This document shows, piece after piece, positions 1 to 9,234 of a DNA stretch of 64,000 nt (the first letter of the stretch is position 1; each line of letters opens with the position of its first letter). The DNA comes from Pseudomonas sp. Irchel 3H7. GTDB lineage: Bacteria; Pseudomonadota; Gammaproteobacteria; Pseudomonadales; Pseudomonadaceae. A model generated the notes under the pieces. That model worked only from the letters and a program-made list of their open reading frames with translations, was not told the DNA's origin and searched no databases. The stretch is from contig NZ_FYEA01000005.1 of the NCBI RefSeq assembly GCF_900187605.1, positions 62,001-126,000 on the forward strand. Reading direction: 5' to 3'. A program made the translations under genes and the position numbers.

Positions 1-1
1 A

Positions 2-1078
2 CGCTCATTCGTTGGATTTGCCGCGACGCTGCCACTGCTGGCGCACAATCCTTGGGCTCAGGCTCAAATTGAAACAGCCTCTGTAGCGGCAACTTCTGAC
101 GAGGTGCTGATCAACTTCAACGAAAGCCCTTGGGGACCCTCGACGGCTGCTCGACAAGCGATGCAGGAAGGTATCGCCCTGTCGGGACGTTATCCCTACA
201 AGATCCAGTACCGGCTCAATGCACTGTTTGCCCGCCAGCAAGGCATTCCCGAAGATTTCGTGCAGACCTACAGCGGCTCCAAGCAGGCCCTGCAGCACGC
301 CGTGCATGCCTTCACGCAACAGGGAAGTCTGGTGGTTGCCGCACCGTCCTATGAAGATCCCGTCCAGGCTGCGCGCGGTAGAAATGTCGCTGTCCACGAA
401 GTACCGCTGAACGCTGAGCATGCTCACGACCTGCCGCGCATGCTGGCTGCCGATCATCAGCCGGGGTTGATCTACATCTGCAATCCGAATAATCCGACCG
501 GCACCCTCACTGCCCGCAGCGATATTGAACGCGCGTTGAAGGACAAACCCAAAGGCTCGATTCTGTTGGTGGATGAGGCTTACATCGATTTCTCGCAGGC
601 CATCACCTGCATCCCACTGGTCAAGGATCACCCCGACCTGCTGGTGCTGCGTACCTTTTCGAAAATCTACGGCATGGCGGGTGCAAGGCTCGGCATCGCA
701 GTAGGTAACCCTGCGCTGTTGGAACAATTGGAAGTGTTCGGCAACTACAACGTCCCGGCCGCTTCGTCTTTGCTGGGAGCAATCGCCAGCCTTGAGGACG
801 CTTCGTTGCTGGCGCAAAGGAAACAGAACAACACGCGTCTGCGAGAGGAAACCATCGCCTGGCTGAGTGCGCGAGGCTTTCGTTGCACAGCGTCCCAGGC
901 CAATTGCTTCATGATTGATGTCAGACGCCCTGCGGCTGCCGTGGTAAAGGCATTGGCCGAGCGCCACGTTCATGTCGGTCGCGTATGGAAAGAATGGCCG
1001 ACCTGGGTTCGAGTGAGTGTCGGCACGGACGATGACATGCGCCGATTCCGGGAGGCATTTGCCAAGGTACTGGCGTAA
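2..1078 (+). CDS. HisC-like PLP aminotransferase, exported, 5' end missing
   Basis: Class I/II pyridoxal-phosphate aminotransferase of the histidinol-phosphate aminotransferase type. The reading frame is open to the window edge and 358 codons are visible. The core begins near LINFNESPWGPS. It carries ICNPNNPTGT, the DEAYIDF aspartate motif and the lysine motif RTFSKIYGMAGARLG that binds PLP. About 35 residues upstream of the core read as the end of an export signal: R-S-F-V-G, a hydrophobic stretch, then a WAQAQ cleavage-like site. This fits a Tat signal whose first arginine lies outside the window. The ORF cannot be HisC of histidine synthesis if it is exported. The substrate is unknown. A GTG at 104 is in frame but would discard the signal region. 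Confidence 0.75.
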   Translation, partial: RSFVGFAATLPLLAHNPWAQAQIETASVAATSDEVLINFNESPWGPSTAARQAMQEGIALSGRYPYKIQYRLNALFARQQGIPEDFVQTYSGSKQALQHAVHAFTQQGSLVVAAPSYEDPVQAARGRNVAVHEVPLNAEHAHDLPRMLAADHQPGLIYICNPNNPTGTLTARSDIERALKDKPKGSILLVDEAYIDFSQAITCIPLVKDHPDLLVLRTFSKIYGMAGARLGIAVGNPALLEQLEVFGNYNVPAASSLLGAIASLEDASLLAQRKQNNTRLREETIAWLSARGFRCTASQANCFMIDVRRPAAAVVKALAERHVHVGRVWKEWPTWVRVSVGTDDDMRRFREAFAKVLA

Positions 1079-1223
1079 GAAACACGGGCTCGAATCAACG
1101 GTCAGGTTTCAGCAGGACAATAGCGTCGACATGCGGATGAAACCCAATCATCGCCTGCAAGCGTCCCGGCAATTGAGCCTGTAACATGCGCCAACCACCG
1201 ATCCGCGCCAATGGAGCCGCCCC

Positions 1224-1685
1224 TTGCCAGACATCCGCCCGCCCGTGCTTGATGAAATCGATCGTCAGTTGATCGCTGCCCTGCAGATCAATGCTCGTGA
1301 GAGCGTGGCCATGCTTGCCCGGCAATTGGGCATTGCGCGCACCACCGTGACGTCGCGTCTGGCGCGCCTGGAAAAAGCCAAAGTGATCACCGGCTATGGC
1401 GTACGCCTGGGTCAGCGGGTGGTCGATGGCGGGTTGCAGGCGTATGTCGGGATCAAGGTGCAGCCGCGCTCAGGCAAAGAGGTGTTGCGCCGGTTGAGTG
1501 CGATGGCACAGGTGCAGCAACTGTGTGCCGTGAGTGGCGAGTTTGATTATGTGGCGTGGTTGCGTACGGACTCGCCGGAGCAACTGGATCAGTTACTCGA
1601 TCAGATTGGCAGCGTGGACGGGGTGGAGAAGACCACGACTTCGATCATTTTGAGTAGCAAGATTGATCGGGGGCAGCCGGTTTAA
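1224..1685 (+). CDS. Lrp/AsnC family transcriptional regulator
   Basis: 153 residues, the usual Lrp size. The N-terminal helix-turn-helix (about residues 8-58: LDEIDRQLIAAL, ARQLGIARTTVTSRLARLEK) is followed by an RAM/AsnC ligand domain ending in a TTTSIILSSKID-type strand. The start is taken as TTG 1224; GTG 1245 is an in-frame alternative, and there is no suitable ATG. It lies directly upstream of davB on the same strand. I infer that it senses lysine or a catabolite and controls davBA, because lysine genes are often under Lrp-type control. It could also control the aminotransferase upstream. Confidence 0.85.
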   Translation: MPDIRPPVLDEIDRQLIAALQINARESVAMLARQLGIARTTVTSRLARLEKAKVITGYGVRLGQRVVDGGLQAYVGIKVQPRSGKEVLRRLSAMAQVQQLCAVSGEFDYVAWLRTDSPEQLDQLLDQIGSVDGVEKTTTSIILSSKIDRGQPV

Positions 1686-1721
1686 GATTTTGATCGGGCT
1701 TCTCGGGTGGATTTCAGAGCT

Positions 1722-1743
1722 TCTTCGCGAGCAGGCTCTCTCG
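1722..1743. repeat. degenerate single REP-like sequence (family C)
   Basis: TTCGCGAGCAGGCTCTCTCG resembles one arm of the family C repeats at 29277 and 32197 (TCGCGAGCAGGCTCAC). No partner arm is present. It lies in the 223-bp gap between the Lrp gene and davB, which otherwise shows only an AT-richer stretch before davB. Confidence 0.4.
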
Positions 1744-1908
1744 CAAATTTTGGTCGGTGTGTAGCCACTGCTCGTCATATTGATCGCTAATCTGGCAAAA
1801 CGACGACACTTTGCGTCTTATTAACGTGTTCTACGCTCCCTAGAATGGCTGGCATCTTTTCCTATACTCAGACGCGCATCCCGCGTCGGGTCGCCAGCAA
1901 GGTCAGCC

Positions 1909-3591
1909 ATGAACAAGAACAATCGCCATCCTGCAGACGGTAAGAAACCAGTCACCATTTTCGGCCCGGACTTTCCGTTCGCGTTTGACGACTGGATCGA
2001 ACACCCGGCCGGTCTCGGCACTATTCCTGAACACCATCATGGCGCTGAAGTGGCGATCGTCGGCGCAGGCATCGCCGGCCTGGTGGCCGCTTACGAGTTG
2101 ATGAAGCTCGGCCTGAAACCGGTGGTTTACGAAGCATCAAAACTCGGTGGCCGTCTGCGTTCGCAGGCCTTCAACGGCACTGACGGCATCGTCGCTGAAC
2201 TGGGCGGCATGCGCTTCCCGGTATCGTCCACCGCGTTCTATCACTACGTCGACAAGCTCGGCCTCGAAACCAAACCTTTCCCGAACCCGCTGACGCCAGC
2301 CTCTGGCAGCACGGTGATCGACCTGGAAGGCAAAACCCATTACGCACAGAAGCTGGCGGATCTTCCTGCACTGTTCCAGGAAGTGGCTGACGCCTGGGCG
2401 GATGCACTGGAGGCCGGTTCGCAGTTCGCCGATATCCAGCAAGCCATTCGCGACCGCGATGTGCCGCGCCTGAAAGAGCTGTGGAACACGCTGGTGCCGC
2501 TGTGGGACGACCGCACCTTCTATGACTTTGTCGCCACCTCCGAGGCCTTCGCCAAACTGTCGTTCCATCACCGCGAAGTGTTCGGTCAGGTCGGATTCGG
2601 CACCGGCGGCTGGGATTCGGACTTTCCTAACTCGATGCTGGAAATCTTCCGCGTGGTGATGACCAACTGCGACGATCATCAGCATCTGGTGGTCGGCGGC
2701 GTCGAACAAGTACCGCAGGGCATCTGGCGGCATGTGCCGGAACGTTGCGTGCATTGGCCTGAAGGTACCAGCCTGAAATCCCTGCACCGTGGTGCGCCGC
2801 GCTCCGGCGTGAAGAAAATTGCCCACGCGGCGGATGGTCGTTTCGCGGTCACCGACAATAATGGCGACACCCGCGAATACGCCGCCGTGCTGACCACTTG
2901 TCAGAGCTGGCTGTTGACCACCCAGATCGAATGCGACGAAAGCCTGTTCTCGCAGAAAATGTGGATGGCCCTCGACCGCACCCGCTACATGCAATCGTCG
3001 AAGACTTTCGTGATGGTCGACCGGCCGTTCTGGAAGGACAAGGACCCGGAAACCGGCCGCGACCTGATGAGCATGACCCTCACCGATCGCCTGACCCGTG
3101 GCACTTACCTGTTCGACAATGGCGACGACAAACCGGGCGTGATCTGCCTGTCTTATTCGTGGATGAGCGACGCGCTGAAGATGCTGCCGCATCCGGTGGA
3201 AAAACGCGTTGAGCTTGCGTTGAATGCGTTGAAAAAGATCTACCCGAAAGTCGACATCGCTGCGCGGATCATCGGCGATCCGATCACCGTGTCGTGGGAA
3301 GCCGACCCGCATTTCCTCGGTGCGTTCAAAGGCGCCCTGCCCGGCCACTATCGCTACAACCAGCGCATGTACGCGCACTTCATACAGGACGAAATGCCAG
3401 CCGAGCAGCGCGGGATTTTTATCGCTGGCGACGATGTTTCGTGGACGCCGGCATGGGTCGAAGGCGCAGTGCAGACGTCGCTCAACGCGGTGTGGGGGAT
3501 CATGAAGCATTTCGGCGGTTCGACACATAAAGCGAACCCGGGCCCGGGTGATGTGTTCAAAGACATCGGCCCTATCGCCCTGCCCGAGTAA
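1909..3591 (+). CDS. davB: L-lysine 2-monooxygenase
   Basis: 560 residues. FAD-dependent amine oxidase family enzyme that converts L-lysine with O2 to 5-aminovaleramide, the first step of the aminovalerate route. The dinucleotide-binding motif VAIVGAGIAGLVAAYE is at about residues 48-63, followed by the GGR-R FAD motif (LGGRLRSQ), and a C-terminal FAD segment IFIAGDDVSWTPAWVEGAVQ. I recognise the whole sequence as very close to P. putida DavB. davA follows after 12 bp in one operon, with the Lrp gene upstream, as in P. putida. The first codons after ATG are A-rich (see the separate motif at 1912). Confidence 0.93.
   Translation: MNKNNRHPADGKKPVTIFGPDFPFAFDDWIEHPAGLGTIPEHHHGAEVAIVGAGIAGLVAAYELMKLGLKPVVYEASKLGGRLRSQAFNGTDGIVAELGGMRFPVSSTAFYHYVDKLGLETKPFPNPLTPASGSTVIDLEGKTHYAQKLADLPALFQEVADAWADALEAGSQFADIQQAIRDRDVPRLKELWNTLVPLWDDRTFYDFVATSEAFAKLSFHHREVFGQVGFGTGGWDSDFPNSMLEIFRVVMTNCDDHQHLVVGGVEQVPQGIWRHVPERCVHWPEGTSLKSLHRGAPRSGVKKIAHAADGRFAVTDNNGDTREYAAVLTTCQSWLLTTQIECDESLFSQKMWMALDRTRYMQSSKTFVMVDRPFWKDKDPETGRDLMSMTLTDRLTRGTYLFDNGDDKPGVICLSYSWMSDALKMLPHPVEKRVELALNALKKIYPKVDIAARIIGDPITVSWEADPHFLGAFKGALPGHYRYNQRMYAHFIQDEMPAEQRGIFIAGDDVSWTPAWVEGAVQTSLNAVWGIMKHFGGSTHKANPGPGDVFKDIGPIALPE
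1912..1922 (+). promoter_or_regulatory. candidate Crc/Hfq A-rich site at davB start
   Basis: AACAAGAACAA immediately follows the davB start codon. It fits the AAnAAnAA (CA) motif where Hfq with Crc blocks translation in Pseudomonas. Asn and Lys codons at the N-terminus could produce it by chance, so this is an inference from position and motif. Confidence 0.45.
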
Positions 3592-3603
3592 GAGGAATTC
3601 CTG

Positions 3604-4398
3604 ATGCGTGTAGCCCTTTACCAATGTCCACCGCTGCCACTGGAGCCCGCCGCCAACCTGCAACGCCTGCATCAACTGGCGATGGAGGCCAAGGGTGCCG
3701 ACCTGTTGGTGCTGCCGGAGATGTTCATGACCGGCTACAACATCGGCGCCGAAGCGGTCAGCACCTTGGCCGAGGTCTATAACGGAGAATGGGCGCAGCA
3801 GATCGGCCGGATCGCCAAGGCTGCGGGTCTGGCGATTGCTTACGGTTATCCGGAGCGCACCGCCGACGGGCAGATTTACAACGCGGTGCAGTTGATCGAT
3901 TCGAGCGGTGAGCGCCTGTGCAATTACCGCAAGACGCATCTGTTCGGTGATCTGGATCGCTCGATGTTCAGCCCCGGCAATGATGATTTTCCCATCGTCG
4001 AACTCAACGGCTGGAAGCTCGGTTTCCTGATTTGTTACGACCTGGAGTTTCCGGAAAACACCCGACGTCTGGCGCTCGCCGGCGCCGAATTGATTCTGGT
4101 GCCGACGGCGAACATGATCCCGTTTGATTTTGTCGCTGACGTCACCGTGCGTTCACGCGCCTTCGAAAACCAATGCTACGTGGCTTACGCCAACTACTGC
4201 GGCCACGAAGGTGACATCCATTACTGCGGGCAAAGCAGCATCGCCGCACCGGATGGCAGCCGCATCGCTCAGGCCGGACTCGACGAAGCGCTGATCATCG
4301 GCAAGCTCGATCGACAGTTGATGCTCGACTCCCGCGCCGCCAATCGCTACCTCAGCGACCGTCGCCCCGAACTTTACGACGCGCTCAACCAGCGCTAA
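3604..4398 (+). CDS. davA: 5-aminovaleramide amidase (nitrilase family)
   Basis: 264 residues, carbon-nitrogen hydrolase fold. It hydrolyses 5-aminovaleramide made by DavB to 5-aminovalerate and ammonia. The catalytic triad is visible: Glu39 (LPEMF), Lys110 (YRKTH) and Cys144 (ICYDLEF). The start ATG has an AGAGGAA ribosome site in the 12-bp gap after davB. The later steps (davT, davD) are not in the window. Confidence 0.92.
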   Translation: MRVALYQCPPLPLEPAANLQRLHQLAMEAKGADLLVLPEMFMTGYNIGAEAVSTLAEVYNGEWAQQIGRIAKAAGLAIAYGYPERTADGQIYNAVQLIDSSGERLCNYRKTHLFGDLDRSMFSPGNDDFPIVELNGWKLGFLICYDLEFPENTRRLALAGAELILVPTANMIPFDFVADVTVRSRAFENQCYVAYANYCGHEGDIHYCGQSSIAAPDGSRIAQAGLDEALIIGKLDRQLMLDSRAANRYLSDRRPELYDALNQR

Positions 4399-4436
4399 TC
4401 CGCTAGCATTGGCACTTCACTGTTCTGGAAGTGCCC

Positions 4437-6851
4437 ATGCCTGCGCCGACTCACCCCCGCCTCCACTCTGAAACCCTGGCCAACGGCTTGCGCGTGACCC
4501 TGCGTCATGTGCCCGGGCTGAAGCGCAGTGCCGCTGCATTGCGCGTGGCTGTCGGTAGCCATGATGTGCCGCTGGCATGGCCGGGACTGGCGCACTTTCT
4601 TGAACACTTGCTGTTTCTCGGCACCGAGCGTTTTCCTGCCGGCGATGGGCTGATGGCCTACGTACAGCGTCACGGTGGTCAAGTGAATGCCAGCACGCGC
4701 GAACGTACTACTGACTTTTTCTTTGAATTGCCGACGCGCTCATTCAGCGACGGGCTGGAGCGTCTGTCAGACATGCTCGCTCAGCCGCGTATGAATCTGG
4801 ACGATCAGTTGCGGGAACGGGAAGTGTTGCAGGCAGAATTTGTCGCATGGACGCAGGATTCTGCGGCGCAGCAGCAGTTTTCCTTGTACGAAGGTTTACC
4901 GGCAGATCATCCGTTGCGCGGATTTCATGCGGGGAATCGCGACAGCCTGCCAGTCGAACAATCTGCGTTTCAACAGGCGTTGAAAGCCTTCCACCAGCAG
5001 TTTTATCGGACTGGGCAGATGACGCTGAGTCTGGTCGGACCGCAGAGTCTTGAGGAACTGAAAGCACTGGCTGAACAATTTGCAGCGAATTTGCCAGCTG
5101 GGGATAAAGTTGCGCAGGCGGCATCCATACCGCTGGCGGTAAAAAGTTATCAACAGGTGGCTGAGCGACGCGGCAACCTGATGTTTGCGTTCGATGCCTT
5201 GCCTGAGTCGTCTGGCGAGGCTTTGGCATTCCTTTGCCATTGGTTGAACAGCGCTCAACCCGGAGGCTTGCTGGCGCATTTGCAGCAGCAGAATCTGGCT
5301 GATGGATTAAAAGCTGCGCCGGTCTATCAGTTTCCCAGCCAAGCGTTGCTGCATCTGGAGTTCACCGCAGCGTCCGAATCGTTAAACGCCATTGCCGAGC
5401 GGGTGCTGGATTGGATGAGTTTCTTTGCTCAACAAGATTGGGCGCCACTGCAAAAAGAATACGCGGCGCTGCTTCAGCGTCAGCAACAAGTCAGCGGCGC
5501 GCTGCAACTGGCGCGGCTCGATAGTGAAGCGTTGGAAGTCGGGTTGTCTGATTCCGGCGTTAAAGCCCTTACACAGATTCTCAGCGAAATCGGCACTGTG
5601 GATAACTTCAGCGATCACTGGAGCCTGCCTGCTGCCAATCCTTTTCTGAGAGCCAGCGAACCCTTGGCCAACGCCGGGCTGATTCGCGGCCAGACCAGTG
5701 CCCACCGAGGGCTGCGCACGTTCGCTCAGGATCGTTCGCGCGGCCGTCGTGAACGCTCGCCGATGCAGTTCAGTCAGGCGTTGCCGGACAACACGGATGA
5801 AGGCGCAGTTTATCTGCGCTGGCAGGTGGAAGTTGCAGCCAGCGCTGATCTGCAATCGAGGTTGCAGCGTAGTCTTCGGCAAACGCAGCAAGACGCCCGA
5901 GAAGCCGGCGTCGACCTGTCTTTCAGCGCCTCTGGCAATCAATGGCTGCTGAAGCTCACCGGGCTGCAAGAGCCAATGCCCAGCGTCCTTGAACATGCGC
6001 TGAAATCTCTGACGCAAGTTGACCCCGATTCGCCGCGCAGTGAACCGCAAGCGCCGTTGAACCCCATCCGCCAACTGTTGAAAACGTTGCCGGAACAGAC
6101 GCTGGAATCAGCCAAAACCGGCGACGACGCCCAACACCTGTGGACAACTTCACGCTGGGACGGCCTCGCCCTGGGCCTGAATCAACAGACTCAATCTGCC
6201 ATGGGCCTGGCCCTGAGCCGGATTCCCGGGATTGCGGACAATCAGTTGCCAGCGCCGACGACGATCACCGCGCAAAAACACTGGCGACACATCGATACCG
6301 CCTCCAGCGAATACGCCTTGCTGCTGTTCTGCCCGACTGCCAACCGCAGCCTCGCCGACGAAGCCGCGTGGCGGCTGTTGGCGCAGTTGTGCCAGACACC
6401 TTTCTACCAGCGCCTGCGGGTCGAATTGCAATTGGGTTATGCAGTTTTCAGCGCACTGCGCCAGATTCACGGCCAGACGGCCATGCTGTTCGGCGTGCAA
6501 TCCCCGAACACCCCACCCGTGGAACTGCTCGGCCACATTCGGCAGTTCTTCGAAAGCCTGCCAATGCTGGTCGAAAAGAATGATGAGTCGAGCTTCGAGC
6601 AACAACGCCAGAGCCTCGCTGATCAATTCGACGACGCCAACCTGTCCAGCAAAGACGCCGCCGAACTGCTTTGGCAGGCCAGGCTTGCAGGTCACTCGTC
6701 GGATTATCTTGAGCAATTGATCGCCGCCATCGGCCAACTGGATCGCCAGACATTGCTCAGCGCTGCGCAGCGCTTGAGCAACGCCGAAGGCGGCTGGCTC
6801 TGCCTCGCCAGCGATCCGGCACCCGAGACCTCATGGCAAGCAGCAAATTGA
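4437..6851 (+). CDS. pqqF: PqqF, insulinase-type (M16) peptidase
   Basis: 804 residues, zinc metallopeptidase of the pitrilysin/insulinase family linked to PQQ production. The inverted zinc motif HFLEH is at residues 53-57, and the second ligand Glu134 lies exactly 76 residues further on. The C-terminal half is the inactive M16 repeat. It is thought to process PqqA-derived peptide. GGAAG at 4427-4431 is 5 nt from ATG 4437; the GTG at 4431 lies inside that ribosome site, so ATG is preferred. It stands just upstream of pqqA and 38 bp after davA. Confidence 0.9.
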   Translation: MPAPTHPRLHSETLANGLRVTLRHVPGLKRSAAALRVAVGSHDVPLAWPGLAHFLEHLLFLGTERFPAGDGLMAYVQRHGGQVNASTRERTTDFFFELPTRSFSDGLERLSDMLAQPRMNLDDQLREREVLQAEFVAWTQDSAAQQQFSLYEGLPADHPLRGFHAGNRDSLPVEQSAFQQALKAFHQQFYRTGQMTLSLVGPQSLEELKALAEQFAANLPAGDKVAQAASIPLAVKSYQQVAERRGNLMFAFDALPESSGEALAFLCHWLNSAQPGGLLAHLQQQNLADGLKAAPVYQFPSQALLHLEFTAASESLNAIAERVLDWMSFFAQQDWAPLQKEYAALLQRQQQVSGALQLARLDSEALEVGLSDSGVKALTQILSEIGTVDNFSDHWSLPAANPFLRASEPLANAGLIRGQTSAHRGLRTFAQDRSRGRRERSPMQFSQALPDNTDEGAVYLRWQVEVAASADLQSRLQRSLRQTQQDAREAGVDLSFSASGNQWLLKLTGLQEPMPSVLEHALKSLTQVDPDSPRSEPQAPLNPIRQLLKTLPEQTLESAKTGDDAQHLWTTSRWDGLALGLNQQTQSAMGLALSRIPGIADNQLPAPTTITAQKHWRHIDTASSEYALLLFCPTANRSLADEAAWRLLAQLCQTPFYQRLRVELQLGYAVFSALRQIHGQTAMLFGVQSPNTPPVELLGHIRQFFESLPMLVEKNDESSFEQQRQSLADQFDDANLSSKDAAELLWQARLAGHSSDYLEQLIAAIGQLDRQTLLSAAQRLSNAEGGWLCLASDPAPETSWQAAN

Positions 6852-7007
6852 TCATTACCAAGGCTGCAAGGAGCTTTCTCAAAGATTCACGGGCATTTAC
6901 CCGGAAATTTTGAGTAACATAGCAGCCTAACTATTTGGAACATCTTTGCGCTGCCGTGGACTATAACTATGGACAGCGCTATCCCACCCACCCTGAGGAG
7001 ACACACC

Positions 7008-7082
7008 ATGTCCTGGACAAAACCGGCTTACACCGACCTGCGTATCGGCTTCGAAGTCACCATGTACTTCGCCAGCCGCTGA
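7008..7082 (+). CDS. pqqA: PqqA, PQQ precursor peptide
   Basis: A 24-residue peptide, [15 protein letters not shown]... ending in YFASR. It contains the conserved Glu16 and Tyr20 (EVTMY) that PqqE joins and that become the PQQ skeleton. A strong ribosome site GAGGAG lies at about 6995-7000. A terminator-like hairpin follows before pqqB. The 156-bp gap after pqqF probably holds its promoter, including TATAAC at about 6962, but I could not place a convincing -35. Confidence 0.95.
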
Positions 7083-7110
7083 GTTCTGCTTACGTAGAAT
7101 TGCAGTGCAA

Positions 7111-7139
7111 CGCCTCGGCTCGCCGAGGCGTTTTATTTT
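7111..7139 (+). terminator. attenuator-like hairpin between pqqA and pqqB
   Basis: A perfect 8-bp stem (CGCCTCGG / CCGAGGCG) with loop CTCG at 7111-7130 is followed by TTTTATTTT. This is an intrinsic terminator shape 28 bp after the pqqA stop. Partial read-through would give much more pqqA than pqqBCDE message. Confidence 0.75.
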
Positions 7140-7163
7140 CCGCGTTGAAATGATGGAGTGTTC

Positions 7164-8075
7164 ATGTTCGTCCAGATTCTGGGTTCGGCCGCTGGCGGCG
7201 GTTTTCCGCAGTGGAACTGCAACTGCGTCAACTGTGCAGGTTTTCGCGACGGCAGCCTGAATGCCAAGGCCCGCACCCAATCGTCCATCGCGATTTCCGA
7301 CGACGGCGTGAACTGGGTGCTGTGCAACGCCTCGCCGGATATCCGCGCGCAACTGCAGAGCTTCGCCCCGATGCAACCGGGCCGGGCCCTGCGCGACACC
7401 GGCATCAGCGCGATCATTCTGATGGACAGCCAGATCGACCACACCACCGGCCTGCTCAGCCTGCGCGAAGGCTGCCCGCATCAGGTCTGGTGCACGGACA
7501 TGGTTCATGAAGATCTGAGCACCGGTTTTCCGCTGTTCAAGATGCTCACCCACTGGAACGGTGGGCTGGACTGGAACCGCATCGAACTTGACCAAAGTTT
7601 CACCGTGGCGGCGTGCCCGAGCCTGCGCTTCACTCCGCTGCCGTTGCGCAGCGCGGCGCCGCCGTATTCGCCACACCGCTTCGATCCGCATCCGGGCGAT
7701 AACATCGGTTTGATCGTTGAAGACCTGAACACCGGCGGCAAGCTGTTCTACGCGCCGGGGCTGGGCAAGGTCGACGCACCGTTACTGGAGATCATGGCGG
7801 GCAGTGATTGCCTGTTGGTCGACGGCACGATGTGGGATGACGATGAAATGCAGCGCCGTGGCGTCGGCACGCGCACCGGTCGCGAGATGGGTCACCTGGC
7901 ACAGAACGGGCCGGGCGGCATGCTCGAAGTGCTGGAACAACTGCCAGAGCAGCGCAAGGTGCTTATCCACATCAACAACACCAATCCGATTCTCGATGAG
8001 GATTCGCCGGAGCGTGCCGAGTTGGCGCGGCGTGATGTTGAAGTGGCGTATGACGGCATGAGTATTGTGCTGTAG
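7164..8075 (+). CDS. pqqB: PqqB, metallo-beta-lactamase-fold PQQ protein
   Basis: 303 residues, typical length. It starts [13 protein letters not shown], with the cysteine pair CNCVNC near residue 20 and the metallo-beta-lactamase-like segment [10 protein letters not shown]. PqqB is linked to oxidation of the tyrosine ring of the crosslinked precursor. GGAG at 7155-7158 fits ATG 7164; the GTG at 7158 overlaps that ribosome site. A REPIN separates it from pqqC. Confidence 0.95.
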   Translation: MFVQILGSAAGGGFPQWNCNCVNCAGFRDGSLNAKARTQSSIAISDDGVNWVLCNASPDIRAQLQSFAPMQPGRALRDTGISAIILMDSQIDHTTGLLSLREGCPHQVWCTDMVHEDLSTGFPLFKMLTHWNGGLDWNRIELDQSFTVAACPSLRFTPLPLRSAAPPYSPHRFDPHPGDNIGLIVEDLNTGGKLFYAPGLGKVDAPLLEIMAGSDCLLVDGTMWDDDEMQRRGVGTRTGREMGHLAQNGPGGMLEVLEQLPEQRKVLIHINNTNPILDEDSPERAELARRDVEVAYDGMSIVL

Positions 8076-8085
8076 CGGATGGCCC

Positions 8086-8159
8086 CATCGCTGGCAAGCC
8101 AGCTCCCACAAGGTTCTGTGGTGTACACAAAACCTGTGGGAGCTGGCTTGCCAGCGATG
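8086..8159. repeat. REPIN, family A, between pqqB and pqqC
   Basis: An inverted pair: CATCGCTGGCAAGCCAGCTC on the left and its complement ending CTTGCCAGCGATG on the right, with a short variable centre. Six copies of this family occur in the window. Confidence 0.9.
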
Positions 8160-8209
8160 ACGTCCTGACAGACACCACAGAATCCAACGGTTGTTCCCGG
8201 AGAACAGAC

Positions 8210-8962
8210 ATGACTGACACGCCAATGTCCCCCACCGAATTCGAAGCGGCCCTGCGCGCCAAAGGCGCCTACTACCACATCCACCACCCCTACCACGTGG
8301 CGATGTACCAAGGCCGAGCAACTCGCGAACAGATTCAGGGCTGGGTCGCCAACCGCTTCTACTATCAGGTGAACATCCCCCTGAAGGACGCGGCGATCCT
8401 CGCCAACTGCCCCGATCGGGAAATCCGCCGCGAATGGATTCAGCGCCTGCTCGACCACGACGGCGCTCCCGGTGAAGACGGCGGTATCGAAGCCTGGCTG
8501 CGCCTCGGTCAAGCGGTCGGTCTCGATCCGGATCAACTGCGCTCCCAAGAACTGGTATTGCCCGGCGTACGCTTTGCCGTCGACGCCTACGTCAACTTCG
8601 CCCGCCGCGCCAGTTGGCAGGAAGCCGCCAGCAGCTCGTTGACCGAACTGTTTGCACCGCAGATCCACCAGTCGCGCCTCGACAGCTGGCCGCAGCATTA
8701 CCCGTGGATCGACCCGGCCGGTTACGAATACTTCCGCACCCGCCTCGGTCAGGCACGGCGTGATGTCGAGCACGGTCTGGCAATCACGCTTGAGCACTAC
8801 AAGACGCGTGAAGGCCAGGAGCGCATGCTGGAAATTCTCCAGTTCAAACTGGACATTCTTTGGAGCATGCTCGATGCCATGAGCATGGCCTACGAACTGA
8901 ACCGCCCGCCGTATCACAGCGTCACCGAACAACGCGTCTGGCATAAAGGAATCACCTTATGA
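8210..8962 (+). CDS. pqqC: PqqC, pyrroloquinoline-quinone synthase
   Basis: 250 residues. It catalyses the last step, ring closure and oxidation of AHQQ to PQQ, without a metal or cofactor. The sequence shows the family block [15 protein letters not shown] and [16 protein letters not shown] near the N-terminus and RVWHKGI at the end. It overlaps pqqD by 4 nt (ATGA), so the two are translationally coupled. A REPIN lies in the 134-bp gap before it. Confidence 0.96.
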   Translation: MTDTPMSPTEFEAALRAKGAYYHIHHPYHVAMYQGRATREQIQGWVANRFYYQVNIPLKDAAILANCPDREIRREWIQRLLDHDGAPGEDGGIEAWLRLGQAVGLDPDQLRSQELVLPGVRFAVDAYVNFARRASWQEAASSSLTELFAPQIHQSRLDSWPQHYPWIDPAGYEYFRTRLGQARRDVEHGLAITLEHYKTREGQERMLEILQFKLDILWSMLDAMSMAYELNRPPYHSVTEQRVWHKGITL

Positions 8963-9234
8963 GTTTCGACCGCAGCAAAGTCCCGACCTGGCGTCCCGGT
9001 TACCGCTTCCAGTACGAACCGGCGCAGAAAGGTCACGTGCTGCTCTACCCCGAAGGCATGATCAAACTCAACGACAGCGCCGCGCTGATCGGTGGGCTGA
9101 TCGACGGTGAACGCGATGTCGCGGCGATCATCGCCAAACTCGACGAGCAGTTCCCCGGCGTGCCCGAGCTCGGTGATGACATCGAGCAATTCATGGAGGT
9201 TGCCCGTGCGCAGCACTGGATCGAACTTGCCTGA
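8959..9234 (+). CDS. pqqD: PqqD, PqqA peptide chaperone
   Basis: 91 residues, an RRE-fold protein that binds PqqA and presents it to PqqE. The segments [12 protein letters not shown] and [14 protein letters not shown] are characteristic. It overlaps pqqC by 4 nt and the chosen pqqE start by 29 nt. Confidence 0.95.
   Translation: MSFDRSKVPTWRPGYRFQYEPAQKGHVLLYPEGMIKLNDSAALIGGLIDGERDVAAIIAKLDEQFPGVPELGDDIEQFMEVARAQHWIELA

Noticed and set aside
7963..7971. DnaA-box 9-mer TTATCCACA inside pqqB (and others inside the acyltransferase and glyA)
   Set aside because: They lie in coding sequence at conserved amino-acid motifs and are isolated; only the intergenic pair at 34446 is kept.
9107..9205. 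earlier ATG start for pqqE
   Set aside because: It would overlap pqqD by 128 nt with a serine-rich segment absent from PqqE; GGAGG before GTG 9206 fits better.
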